A stretch of 64,000 nt of DNA, from NCBI GenBank assembly GCA_019095985.1, contig CM032669.1, positions 28,417,349-28,481,348 of the forward strand, in the 5' to 3' direction. The notes beneath the pieces were generated by a model. That model was given only the letters and a program-made list of their open reading frames with translations. It was not told the origin of the DNA and searched no databases. Numbering within the stretch: position 1 is the first letter of the stretch; every line of letters starts with the position of its first letter. This DNA comes from Streblospio benedicti (Eukaryota; Annelida; Polychaeta; Spionida; Spionidae). Position numbers and translations under genes: made by a program. Shown in pieces: positions 36,504-50,200 of this stretch.

Positions 36504-38215
36504 TACATTTGGAAACGGGTTATAGGCAGGGGGAGCATCGGGTGTTATTCGACTAGGAATTTGAGGAGGGTTGGGGCATTGCGAAGGTAGCTGAGTGATG
36601 GAAACTGTGGGTGACATGCTGGCAACTTGAGGCTGCGGACTAGTTGTTAGCGATGATCCTTGACTGGACGATCTTGACGTGACTTGATAAACTGTTGGTC
36701 TTGCTTGTGGTTGGTGTTGTTGACTGGAAGAAGAGATAGATGAGGCACTTGCTAGTCTATCCTGTCGTGCCATTTGAACGTGAGCTTCTCTGAACGTCAT
36801 GTGGGAGAAATTTCCCGATCCAAATAGGTCGACTTGTGGTGGTGGTGGCGGCCCAGAAGCCATCGGTGACTGTGTTTGCATGGGCACCACATCAGGACTT
36901 ACTGATGGGGAATGCATGGAGACATTGGGTGGTGAAACATAAGTGATAAACGGCGGGGATGTGGTTGAATGGTCCATTGAAGTGGGCGGAGACCTGGTGT
37001 TGGGGGGCTGAGCGGCTAAAGCCATATTACACATGCCTGTGGCATACACGCTGCTGTGCCCCTGACTGTTGGTGTCGCTGGGAAACAAAGCGGTGACCAC
37101 AGTTGATGACTGATTGGTAGCAGATGGAGGTGACCTCACTTTTGACCATGGCTTTTTGCCAGAGAAGGGAGCCCTTGCAAACACGTCACCCACCGAACTT
37201 GCAGCCTTTTGCAGCATAGGACTTTTACTCGGTTTCGTCGGTTTCTTCTTCAATGATCCTCGATTAAAGAATGGAGCTTTGATGAAAACATCATGATTAT
37301 CATCTGACTGCTGTTGGGTCTGTGGGGACATTGGTGGAGTGACCACACCAAACGGCCCACTGATTCCACTCATCACACTCGAACCCCTCGATGAAGAATC
37401 TTTGAAAGGATTACCAGAAGCGTCACTTTTAACGTTATCTTCACTATCTGACAGCTCGTCATCTTCAATTAGACATGTATTACCTTTATCGTGCCCCATG
37501 AACTGGTCTTGTACTGGCGGAGGCGGAGGTGGAGTGTTATCCAACTTCTTGGGCTTCGTTTGTTTCGGTGGTTGCCGTGGCGGCTGCGGCAGTTGGTTAT
37601 CTTCACTGTCCACTTCGGGTGAGTGAGCACGCTCGTCTTCGTCCCCACTGTCCTCCATACTCAGCGAGGTTGGCGAGTGTTTGGCGGCGGCCGGTCTGCT
37701 CCCAAACTCATCATCCAGCGACACGTACTCAAAGTCCCGCCTCTGACTGGCTCCCGGCTCTGCCTCCTGCCCCTCCGAGCTCGAATCCTCCCTCGTTCTC
37801 AAAGGCCTTGTCCGATGTGCATCACTGTCCTTGTTATTCTGAGATTTCTTCTTCGCGACATCTTTGTCTAAATCATCACTATCAACGTCCTCAAACTTAT
37901 TGTATGACTTTGTAGCTTCTTGGAACATGTCAAATGGCTTCTTCACAAGCCTGGCTGTGCCGGCTAGCAGCCCCGCTGTGTTACTGCTGCTTCCACCACC
38001 CTTGGTCTCCTTAGTCTGTTCATTTTTGGACACCTTTGCAGCATCCGATTTGCTATTATTAGAGTCTACCACTGAATTGAACTGGTCTTTCGACAAGCTG
38101 ATATTCGACTGCTCGAAGGACTTGTGCCGAAGTCGCCGCTTGGATTGTTGTGGCTGGTGCTGCGTCGGGTGAGGGCTAACCCCCGCAGTGGTGAGGTTTG
38201 TCCGCTCCACATCAC
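35829..38215 (-). CDS. AAK1/BMP2K: Kinase gene last exon: long adaptor-binding tail with polyglutamine
   Basis: The acceptor TTCTGTTACAG at 38216 opens about 795 codons, ending in a stop at 35829-35831. Two bases complete the glycine codon from the upstream exon; a GTG at 38208-38210 is internal, not a start. In order it encodes a basic start, KPFDMFQEATKSY, acidic Ser/Asp clusters, six prolines, NPFKD, GPFG, DVFIKAPFFNRG, DVFARAPFSGKK, VDLFGSG, NPFPN, a run of 19 glutamines, a basic Ser-rich block (RRSSSDSRSSGSEGG), DDLLADEEDDDDD and a final NDPFTV. These are short AP-2 and EH-domain binding motifs in a disordered tail. One exon of this size is unusual next to 60-190-bp neighbours. Confidence 0.93.
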
Positions 38216-41200
38216 CTGTAACAGAAGTAGTCGATCAACCAAATCCTAAAAATGGTTGGACAGGTCCTAATTATTCCTCAATTTGAGGGTGTGGTTTAGT
38301 TGCCAAATCTACATCGCAACCATCCGCTCCATACAAGCCTTTCGGCCATTCTTAGATAAATAGAAAAATATTTTTAATTTTTTTTTTTTTAATTTTTTAT
38401 CATTTTCTTTTACTCAGAATATGGATTGATGTACATCCCCCCCTTTTATTTTTCAATAAGTATCTATATTATATTATAAATGATAGAACCAACATCTTTT
38501 TTATTCACATCTTAATTAAACATTTTCAACCTTGCGGTCATCTTCAGAATATAATGTAAAATGAACCAACTTAAATTACAAAACAGTACTTATAGTATAT
38601 TATATATACATATAAAGGTTTCCCATCCCACAGGTTGCAGTGGAAGAACGTGGCTGTTGAATAGTATCTTGCTTGATATGTCTAAAATGGAGGCAGACGT
38701 TATTGATCACGAGATGTTATTGATTACGTATGACGTTCCTGGCGAATGTGTTTGTTGTCTTACCTATGACGTTATTTGCTAGACATATGACCTTCCTGGT
38801 GTAACTCAATAATGTATGACGTTATCATAACAGGGGATACAGAAAACGCAGAGGGTAAAACGGCCCGAGTTTATACAATTAATTGCAATTTATGTACAAA
38901 AATGTGGGCCCATTTGTGAATTTTTAGACTTGATGAAAACCAGTGGCAGTCTTGGAATATGCACAATGATTTGCCTACGTTTCATTGTGATTGAATGCAT
39001 GGTTTAGGAGTCTATAAAGATCATACATACAAACAGACATTGCTTTTTATATATAGAGATTACTGTACGTATTACAAATTGCTATGGTATTTTTTCTTTT
39101 ATAATGGTCTCAGGGTCAGGATTAAATACTTTCCGTTTGTGTTGACAAGAAGAAATATTGACAAATTTCGAACAGGACAAGTTGATTTTTCATGAACATA
39201 AGTATACTATTGAGAGTTCCACTCGTCCTAATCCTCACCCTGGTAGAAAAAGAATACACAAAAACCTACCTGCAGCCTCCCCACACAGGATGTTATCGCT
39301 GCTTGCAGCGCGCTCTCGCGGGAACTCGTCTAAAACAGCACAAAATATGATGTTGTAGTGTTGTTATTAATGACAACATGCATGGCATTTCGAGTAATTT
39401 ACTGAGTCCGACAACGAACTTTTTTTTGCGAATGTGGTTTCAATCAACATTTTCATATTGAACCATTGATGATATACTAGTATTGTGGTATTTAACATAA
39501 ATGTATTATATTACAACAAGCGTTCTATCATGTTTGGTAGTAAAATGGTAATAATCACATTCACAAAATTGTGTTCGTTCACAGATTTCCGTTTATTAGT
39601 CTAGCATTCTTATTTTTCTTATTATACTTAAATGAGTTTTTCCAAATCTTATTATACTTGACTATGATAATATGTATTTTAATCACTTAGTTGCAGAATA
39701 AAATGAAGCCACATATATGAAAATACTTAAAGAAATCTGATAGGACTTACATTACAAATAAAACTACTTTTTCTAAAACAAAAAAGTCCTAATACATTAA
39801 CTATATTATATATCACGAAATAAAAAAAGTAGATTACAACAATGAACATCTATTATGGACAAGAATACAAAATCGAGATGCAGCAATCATAAATGCATTA
39901 CTTCCTAGAATAATAATGTGATTTTTCCAAGAATCATTAATCCTAGAATCATAAAACATTCTTTCCTAGAATGCAATTGTAATGCATTTTTTTGCTCAAA
40001 TCATAAATGCATTGTTTCCGAGAATGCAAACATAACATTTCCATTTGTTAAAGCACCGTAATATTTTGTAATCATTGTCAAATATGCAAGAAATGTGTAC
40101 ATAGTGTTAGACTTAAGTATTATAGACAAGAGAAAAATAAGATGTAAACTACAGCACACAAAATTCGTCTTCCTAGCAAAAGCAGTTTTGGTCGTATTAA
40201 TTTATAATCATAAATGCTTATTCTCATTAGGAATTATTAATACAAGGAAACCACATCAATCACACAGTAGATGTTATCATCAAATACACACAGAAAACAT
40301 CGACACGAATAACCATAAAATAAAAAAGTAATATTAAACAAGGGACATGCAGGTTATGGTCTACCATCTACCAAAGCTGAAAACGATCACTAAAACTACA
40401 AGGCATTCAGTCCAAATACTGATTTGTACAAAATGGAATGATGAAGTAACAAAAAAACATGGTTCTTTTTACACTGGATGGTGGTGACCAAAATCTGTAG
40501 TCAGTGCCCCAGGTAAGTACTCATCTACTTGGGCGAGACTAGTATTAAAGAGGACAAAGGATCAAAACTTACTCGTCCTCCACACGACGATCCTTAGTAT
40601 TTATGTAGTCTATGGAAAGTGTGTAGAACACGTAGGATGAGTAATGTTTTTGAGAATTGGTAACGTTTTTGCCATACTAGACAAGTAAACTTTATTCGTT
40701 ATCTGGGGCACCGTCAGTATGTACATATCAGTGGAACGCTTCATATATGTTGCCAGGGAGTTTTAGTGCATTTGTTTGTTGAAGGGACAAAAAATTCACT
40801 CACTTGCATCATTTGTTGCTGGCCAATAAACATGCAAGATCAGTCTATCGTGAGTCGCACGTGTCAAATGCCCTATTGCTGTTACGAGTGGATCATTTAA
40901 AATCTGATAAAATGCACACTGAGCCTGCATGCCCCTTTCTCCCAACTTAATCTATCAGGGGTTTGACATAGAGGATTCTTTCTTCAAGTCTATGAATTAC
41001 AATCTATCTGTCTATCAGAGGTTTGAATAAAATGTTTCTTTAGCTAGTGTTTATATCATGAAAATACAGGTGAATAAATAGCCAAATAAAGTCTTTTATA
41101 GTATGTATTATTCTAGATTTATTTTCATTTGTTCTTTGTAAATTTAAGATCTGATGAAGAGCTGAAGATATTTAAATTGACGAAGAACAAATATAAATAT

Positions 41201-44200
41201 TCATCATGAAGGACTTATATGGCTAAATATTCAATCTATAGGAGACCCTCATTATCTACTGGAAGAACATAGTTTGTACACTCGAAGGAAACATTTGGCT
41301 CTACTGTTAGAGCACAAATAGGTTAGAAAAGCTAGCACTAATGTCGTCATTATTTCAATACACACACACAACATGGATCACAAACGAGTGTCTTTGCGAG
41401 GTTCAAGTTTTTAATTTGAATTTTTACAACATGCGTTAAAACTGATATATCACAATTCACTTGTAGTATTTCATATACAATTTATCTCCAACAAATGAGA
41501 ATAATTCTAAAACTCTGATAATTCGTTTGACATAAATAATTATACAATTAAGTAATTGACAATTGAAAACTATTTCTCCTTATACGTCTACAAAAACCAT
41601 ACTGTGCAGCAAATCAACACAGAGTAGACAAGTCACTAATTGCTCTAAATGGAATGAACATACATGTATAATGATATGATAAGAACTTGGAAGACCATAT
41701 ATGGCAAAGTACAAAGCTGCAACATTCAAAATTATTATTTCTTAGACTATTTCTGGTCAAGTCAGAGCTTTGATAGCTGTATTGACTACTGCATGCCCCC
41801 ATGATCAAGTGATTCACCTCAAGAAAGTGTAGGGTCATACACAGCCCAAGTCTTCCCATGTAAGGAAAAAAGCACATTGACTTTAAGAGTAAAAATGTTA
41901 AGAACTCAGATGCTCACTGTTCTTATCCATGGACTTGTATAGACACATTGACATAATTTCCAAAACTTGAACTGTACTGCCACACAAATCGACAAAACAA
42001 ATGTAATTATAAAATATTATACATAGTGATTTGCATCACAAACCTATGTTAAATAGCATCACTAACCAATAGTTAAATACTAACAACTGCTAGTAACATT
42101 ACACATTTTCCTAACATTACAACCATCAGTCAGCCTCAGACATAATAATCATGCATAAAATTGTCCTTGATACTATAATGAAAATGAATATCCATGACTC
42201 ACAATTTATACTGGAGCTTCACATGGGTAACTATAGCTCGGTACCATACACATCTTCCATTGTACAATTCAATACTTAAATCGCGGACAAGATTTCACAA
42301 TCATTGGTAACAAAATCACAGCATCATTAGACTATATAGACAAACGTAAAGCTTGAAAACATCGAAGAAAATCACTCGAAACACCCACACGCATTAATGT
42401 CCACGTATTCTGCTGCATTTATTCATTTACATTTACGAATTGGGTTTAACAAATGCAAAAATCCCATAGTACAAGTACAAAATTGTAGACTTCAGTAATG
42501 TACAGTAGAAACTCGTAATCTCGAAACTGTAGGGAGATCAGTAAATTCGAGATAACCAACTAACATATGATCATAATGCAGTTGAAGGGAAATGAAACTA
42601 ACCTTGAGATACCAGAAAATTCAAGATATGCAATATCAAGATAACAAGGGTCTACTGTATTAGTGGAGCATGAGTTGGGAACTCATAAGAAAAATTACAT
42701 TGTCCCTCATCTGTTGACATACACGTATATACTAAAGCTAATCATTGCTCACAAAAAGCCATAGTACATTATACATTGAAAAAAAGAAGCAACTTACAAG
42801 TTATCTAAGCAAAAAGATTTCAAGCCATAAGTCTCCACTCTAGAACCAAAAACCCAATAATCATTACTTCTCGTAAAAGTTTTAAATCAACTCAATACAT
42901 CTACAATTTTAAACAGCTGAGCATTTCAAAAAGAAAACAAAACGAATAGATTAAAACAGGTGTGGTGCAATTTAAAATATTTTATCCAAAAACACAGTAG
43001 GACCCATTTATCTTTAGCTCTGATAACTCAAATTTATGGATAGTTAGAGCAAATAACCTTTTTTCCTTTTCATATTACTTTGCATTATCACTTACTTTGA
43101 TAACTCAAAATTTTGGTTAACTCAATTTTTGATTTTCCTCTCCCTTCAAGTTCGAGTTTTAACGGGTCCAACTGTATTTAACTGTCCAACAAGCAGCCAG
43201 TACTCGAGCCTTTTGCTGGAGACCCCCTAGAAGATGAGACCGTGTTGGCGGTGATGTGGTCAGTAGAGCCTCATACCTCTGAGCGCAGCAAGAGACGCAT
43301 GCGACGTATCGGAACTGCTACGTTTGTGTGCCATTGCTGCCGATGATGACGACGACGATGATGACTTGTTCTCATGATTTACTGCCGCAGAGAATGCGAC
43401 AGCCGGAGCAGCAGCCGGGTTGGTGTTGGCTGTGCTGGTGGTGCCACCTCGGTGACGTGAGGATTCTGAAGCATGCATCAACATACAGACATGCAACACA
43501 CCGCACAGCAGAGGAGGGAGGACACAAGTCTGCATTGTCTCTAACTGGGACACTAAATTAGAGGGAGGACACACGCCGACATCCGCTTTGTAAATTAGAC
43601 ATCCCTTTGAACAAAAATCTTTGTTTTATTAACAGCTGTTTGTACTATGAAACTATATATAATAAATAGTCAAATAAAAAGTCTTTTCCAGTACATATCA
43701 TTTTTAATTTATCTTCATTTGTTCTTTTTAAAAATTTTCATTCTTACAGTAATTCATCAGAATTTGAAACTTTAACCAGTTTCACGGTCTGAAAGCCTGA
43801 TGAACGAAAATTGACAAAAAATAAATAAAAACAAATTAAATATAATATGTACCAAAAAAGACTGATGTTTGCACAAAAACACCCATTGCTGCCGACACAT
43901 TTGACCGACTTGTAGCACATCGTTCTCATTGTGTGCAAAGACTACGTTTGTAATATTATTAATTGATAGTCAATTTTCTGTTTTGCTAATGTTTAACACT
44001 TTTTCAAATATGCATACCGGGTATTTAAAATGTTACCAGAAAATTCTTTTTATAATGATTATGCATCCAATAATGTAACCATGTTTAATGTTTTCATAAC
44101 ATGCAAAAAAGCAATTAATAACTTTTTACTACCCTAAAATATTGCATTCCATATTTTTGTAAAATCTTGCTTCCATCATTTTACAATCAACGCTATTGTT

Positions 44201-47200
44201 CAGATGCAATAATCATAACTAAAATTTGCAATATATCTCAATATTACCATTCTTTCATCGATAGCAGCCTTTGATAGTGTCTGATTGCAATAATGCTTTG
44301 AATTATTTAGAACAATGCAATTGTAAAATGCTTTCATGCACATGTCCTGAAGTGTTTAGTGATTCATAGCTTCATTCAGGTGTTATTTTTGAAAGTCCCG
44401 ATATTTGTGAATTATACATGATGTATATGATTTGTGAAATCCAGTAGACAGCAGTATGTCTCATTTTTATTCATTTATTTTCTCGTCTACCTTGATGTTC
44501 TAATATACTCAATCAATTTAAAATATGCTTGAACAAAACTAAAATAAAACATAATCAAGTCCTTTTGAGCCTTTTTGGTCCTGTCCAAATTATTTTATCT
44601 TAGATTTGTTCATTCATGCTTCGAATTGATTTTGCGCATAGTTGAACTGCAAGGTAAAAGGAAGATAAATGAATAAAAATGACATTTGTGAGCAGATGTA
44701 CAATGCAGACTCAAAGACATACAACACATGCAGCTAACAGGCACCATATACAATATTAGTAGTTAGAGAGGATAGAAGGTTATGTATAAAATGATATGAA
44801 TAATATACTTATTCAATTCTAATCATCTCTCTTATTTCAGGGCAACACTTACTAAATACTTAAATAAAAAAAAATATTGGTCACCTATATCGTATTTCTT
44901 AACATCCTAATGTGAAAGTTTGAAATTCTAAATCATATTTTGTAATTCTTGCACGTTCAAATGATACAAAGATATGTCAATTACAAGATACGTGAAGATT
45001 TTACAGAGAAAACTATATCAAAATTACATAAAATTCTTAACTATGAGTTCAACAAAAGATGAAGGAGAGCGAATTAGAAAAAAGCTGGTCACGCAATGTT
45101 AAGACATATATAAACCAAAGGTTAAACATTGCTTCCAGATACTCATGCATTTACAACAGCGCATTCAATCTAAATCTAAAAACTAATACTTATCGAGTGC
45201 GAGCATAACTACTTAATTTCTACTACTATATCAACATAAGTGTACCAATATTTTCATTTTCCAATTATCCAACGTCCAACATAATGCACTGTATTTTCAA
45301 TTGAATTGCCTAAAATATCAACAAATGCAGAAAACTCTTCACAGACATTGGATAACTGCTCTAATAAAGCAAAAACATCCATTCAAAATCTTAGTGCAAA
45401 ATTCGAACGAGAAGAACTTTGGTAAAAGTAAGCAATGGGAATAGTTATAAATATTTAAAATCCTTAATTAAGCAGAATCTCTCCTCCCGAAACTAAGTTA
45501 ATTTGCAGGTAGAAGTTGAATGGATGTTTTCTAGCAAATTGAGCGCATCAATACATACTGGGCGGGTTAAATGGCGCTGCCCCGAAAGGGTCGACAGTGG
45601 GATCGCTGGACAGGTCCGGGTTGGACATCACCAGCGACTCACGGCTTTTTACACCTTTATTACCTACAAAGCAATTCAATCATTCAATAAAATGCTATTT
45701 TACTTCCCAAAATGGAAGTCGGATGGATGATGTTTTGACTCAGATGTAGGCACCAGGCATCACAAGAATAGGGGTCGATGGTCACAATATCTTGCCAAAA
45801 CTTCTAACATGATCAGTGTCATCTATATCATAATCATTCATATTCAGATGTAATCCACTGGCTTATGTGTTCCATCCCTTGCATGTATTCTGTATATTGA
45901 TAAAACTGTACAATGATGCCTATTACATTTTCTTATGCTCTTATCTCTCCCTTCTCTAATTGGAATACCGTATATGACCATCCAAACGCCCACACCCGCG
46001 AAACCGCCCACCACCCTCTTCCTGCAAATATTGTTTCAATCTAAATGCCCTGGGCATTTGGATGGTCGTATAACTTTTCATTTCAGTTACCCCATCGGGC
46101 AAGTAATAAAATTCTTTACTTGGCCACATCCTCATTTAACTTGCCCCCATTGTTGACAAATTGTATAAATTGTTAATATTTTGGCTCAAAATATCAAGTC
46201 AATTTAGTAGTAGACGCGGGGCTACTTAATGTTAATAATGAACAAAGTTTACCCTATATTTGTACCTGTCTTCGCGAAATTTTATACACAAGCAGTATTC
46301 GGAAAAATACAGATTTCTTTAATATTTTAAGATTTATCCTACAACTCCTTCGACCATGATGGTTGTTATTCATACAACAAACCCATGCATCTATTTCTCT
46401 GCTGGAGCACTAATTTCCATTTAATTAACGCATTGCTTACGAAAATAATGTGACTGTTTCTCATCAAAATCGCAATAAATAATGTTTTTTTCACATGAAA
46501 CCGAACACTGATTGGCCAAGATGATTAGTCTTCCATAACATATATACGCAGTTTTAACCAATCATGTTCACTTACACTTCTTTTCATAGGTAAGGTAAAA
46601 ATGGCCGAATATAACCAACAAGAAAATATTATTAGTATTCAGAACTAGTATTTGACGCAAATATTAAGATGTTGTAGCCTCATAAACACTTGCCCCATTG
46701 GAGAAGAAATTTGGAAAATAACTAGCTCTGACATAATTTTCACTTGCCTCGGGCTATTATCAATGTAAAGCCCCGACTAGGCAGTCAGGTGTGCATGTGC
46801 GACTCGAGTCATCACTGCGCCATGGACCACTTTTCTTACAATAGGTTTTTATTAGGAACAGGAATTGTCTGTACTTTAGACATGTATTTTGTTTATGAAT
46901 ATTTCTATTTAAATACCTCTATTCAGAGGTACTGCAAAACAATAGTCTAGATTATATTTATTCAACCTACATCAAAGTAACTATAGTCTCTTAATATAGC
47001 ACAAATTATAAAATAAATATATACTTTAATGCGTATTCAAAATTGTAATTTTATATGAGTGAGGCAAAATTTTCAGTGAAAAAAAAGCTTACCTTTAAAG
47101 CTTAAGTAGAAATTTTAGTGAAAAGTGTGTGACATGAAAAACCATCGTACAATATTAGATTTGAAATACATTTCAAAATTGATTCATAATGTACTCCAAA

Positions 47201-50200
47201 CTAACTCCAATGTCATTTAGCTTTCACACTTCTTTTTTTTTTATTAATGTCACTTATGAGTCCCCTAAATACCAAACCCCAAAAGTCCCCCTCGTCTTGG
47301 TTCATGACATCTTCATTCAAACATATAACATACATGACTAATGAAGAAAACTAAAAATATTTAGTAAGTTTTTGGTATTGTGTATGAGGAACTATGTCAA
47401 TATTTGTGATGTGTTATATTTATGTATTTATCTTAAGCTTACCTTTAAAGCTTAAGTAGAAATTTTAGTGAAAAGTGTGTGACATGAAAAACCATCGTAC
47501 AATATTAGATTTGAAATACATTTCAAAATTGATTCATAATGTACTCCAAACTAACTCCAATGTCATTTAGTTTTCACACTTCTTTTTTTTTATTAATGTC
47601 ACTTATGAGTCCCCTAAATACCAAACCCCAAAAGTCCCCCTCGTCTTGGTTCATGACATCTTCATTCAAACATATCACATACATGACTAATGAAGAAAAC
47701 TAAAAATATTTAGTAAGTTTTTGGTATTGTGTATGAGGAACTATGTCAATATTTGTGATGTGTTATATTTATGTATTTATCTTTTATGTTCGTACTCCAC
47801 GTGGTTTCCTGTGTCTATAATTGAACACATAGTTAATCATATCTCCGCCGAATTTTTCACGGCAAAATCGCCCTCTCTAGCGACCAACTTTTCATACATA
47901 ACAACTGCCCGTACTCACGTGAAAATCTAGTATGTCAAACTAAAGCCAATAAACTTTACATACCGATGCAAATTGTGTGGCAAATAAGCAACGTATTGAT
48001 ATAATTTTACTATAATTTAGAAGAAAGTTTTTTTGGCGCATCGGCAATCCATTGTATGCGACTAATTTACATAGCCGAATACTCACATTTCTATGAAAAT
48101 TGACCCCACACATCATATACCATTTTGAAGGGAATTCCCGGCTCTCTGTGATGGAACTGAGGAGATTAAACTTTTTATATTGACGTCATCAGCAGATAGC
48201 CCCAAAGAAACAGCCTCGAATGAAACTTTTATACCACAACCACGCACTTCTGCTTCGATAAAGGTTTTAGTCTTCATCGCTGTTTCGTAATCAGCATTTA
48301 AAATACTGTGACGTGCGATAAAGGCTAATATGCTAAATTATGGGATATTACAAATGGCGTAGTAAGAGGCAGGCCATTTGTGTTATATTTCTATAAATAA
48401 TTGATTATCGTTACAATGAGTTGTCGAACAAGAATTCACACACCAGATACTACATAAACCGATTGTTTGACGATCGACTGAATGACAGTTCAACAGGCAC
48501 TGTGTATGGTACGATATTTCACTTCGAAGTGTGCAAACTCACTCACGTCGACATTGTTGACGTTTTATAAACTCGGGAATATCTGACATTAAAAGTTGGG
48601 AGACTTTTACGTATTAGATGCCCTCTAATATTAGTATTGCCATATATTTTTTTGTTCTCTACATGTGTTTTTCAATGGCCGCAAGTATTAATATTATTAA
48701 TATTATGGTGTGTTCGTGTGTACTTCCCACCTCCTAAGGATACGAGCTTCCCATGTCGAAAGTACACCCGAACGTACGTTCCCAGTTCGTAAGCTCGTAA
48801 TTACGAGTCGTGCGCTCGGTGTGCGCAAATAGTTACGAGTTTACGACTCGTAATTACGAGCTTACGAACTGGGAACGTACGTTCTCGTGTACTTTCGACA
48901 TGGGAAGCTCGTATCCTTACGAGGTGGGAAGTACACACGAACGCACCATTATTGTACGTTGACGGGAAGTGACAAAACTAGTTCTTAAAAAAATGACAGC
49001 TCCGTGTAGGCATTTTGAATCTAAGGCCGGACCAGCTGGATGATTAGTAAATATTCTAGAGAAATCTGACCATAATTTCGTTACCATTTGCTGAAAATAA
49101 GAATGCCAATACGATTCTGAACACACATGTAAATTTATGTAAAGAAATGACTATTTACAGAGGCTTCAGAAAAATTGTCTTAAACCTAAAACTGTCAAAT
49201 CAGTTTATTTGTGGGCTTTGTATTTTTATGTCCAACCAATGAAATCGGCCGTAGACTATGGGTTAAGGTCCACTATGTGGAAATACGATTAAACACACAT
49301 ATGTACAAACTTTTTAGCGCTACTTATTGATTGCAGTGTACAATGTGTTTATCGTTTGTATTCATCTGTGTTTTTGCATAATGTATCAGTGATAAATAAA
49401 ATATTTTCAATCAATTCAAGAAGTCTAAATTTCCAGTTACATACTCTCCGTGTCCGAGCTCCTTCTCCGCATCTTCGAGATCTCCTGTTCAAAGAGTTCG
49501 TCGTCATCGAGCGTGAAGTTGTCGTCCTCGGAGAACGGGTTGTGTCCGCTGCCGGTCCAGTCCCCGCCCGCCGCTGCTGACCGAGTCATCAGCTCGGAAC
49601 TGCCACCACTTGACTCACACCTGAACAGCCAAACACATATTTTTTTTTTAAATGATTTTAGGGGGGACTTAGCCATATATCATTTTAACAATTTCGTCAT
49701 CATACTTCGACTTAGTTCGGATGGCTTGTGAGTCAGTCTCAAGTGCTAAGTGATTTAGCGAAACAATTACGATGTCATGGGTTTGAATCCCACCAGACTA
49801 TGTAATACATGTATACAGTCCTTAACTGATTTGGATGCATAGGTCTAATGCCATCATTACAATTTATCACTCTACTTCCTTATACGCAGACCACATGCCT
49901 TTTTATCCAAGTCACCTTAAACACATCACAACACTATGTCTAACATAATACAATAGCTAAATTTGTAGTCAGCATTTTGATATACTTTTTCTTCCCCTTT
50001 TCGTTTATGTGAAAGCAATGGTTTCAATTACTGAAAAATATACAACAAAACTTCCTCTTTCAATATCTAATGTTCACAGATAGGTAAAACCTTTTGCATG
50101 ATTTAATCATTCAACTTGGACAAAACAAGACAAAGGAGTATTCTAGTGATCATATGTGCGTGCTGGATGACTAATCTGTTTTGTCTCAATTCATAATGAT

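Larger units (their letters stand above)
39330..43276. other. Kinase gene intron with dispersed repeats
   Basis: It contains a copy of the repeat shared with 56.6 kb (40500-40725), a copy of the repeat shared with 43.6 and 60.3 kb (41040-41150), and two mariner-type MITEs at 42501 and 42996. The rest is AT-rich and unremarkable. Confidence 0.5.

Noticed and set aside
36326-36590. Open frames with long alanine or leucine runs on the + strand
   Set aside because: They are antisense readings of the CAG repeat in the kinase gene's last exon.
38208-38210. GTG as start codon of a 793-residue protein
   Set aside because: A good acceptor lies just upstream and the frame continues in phase from the exon at 39270. 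The codon is an internal valine.
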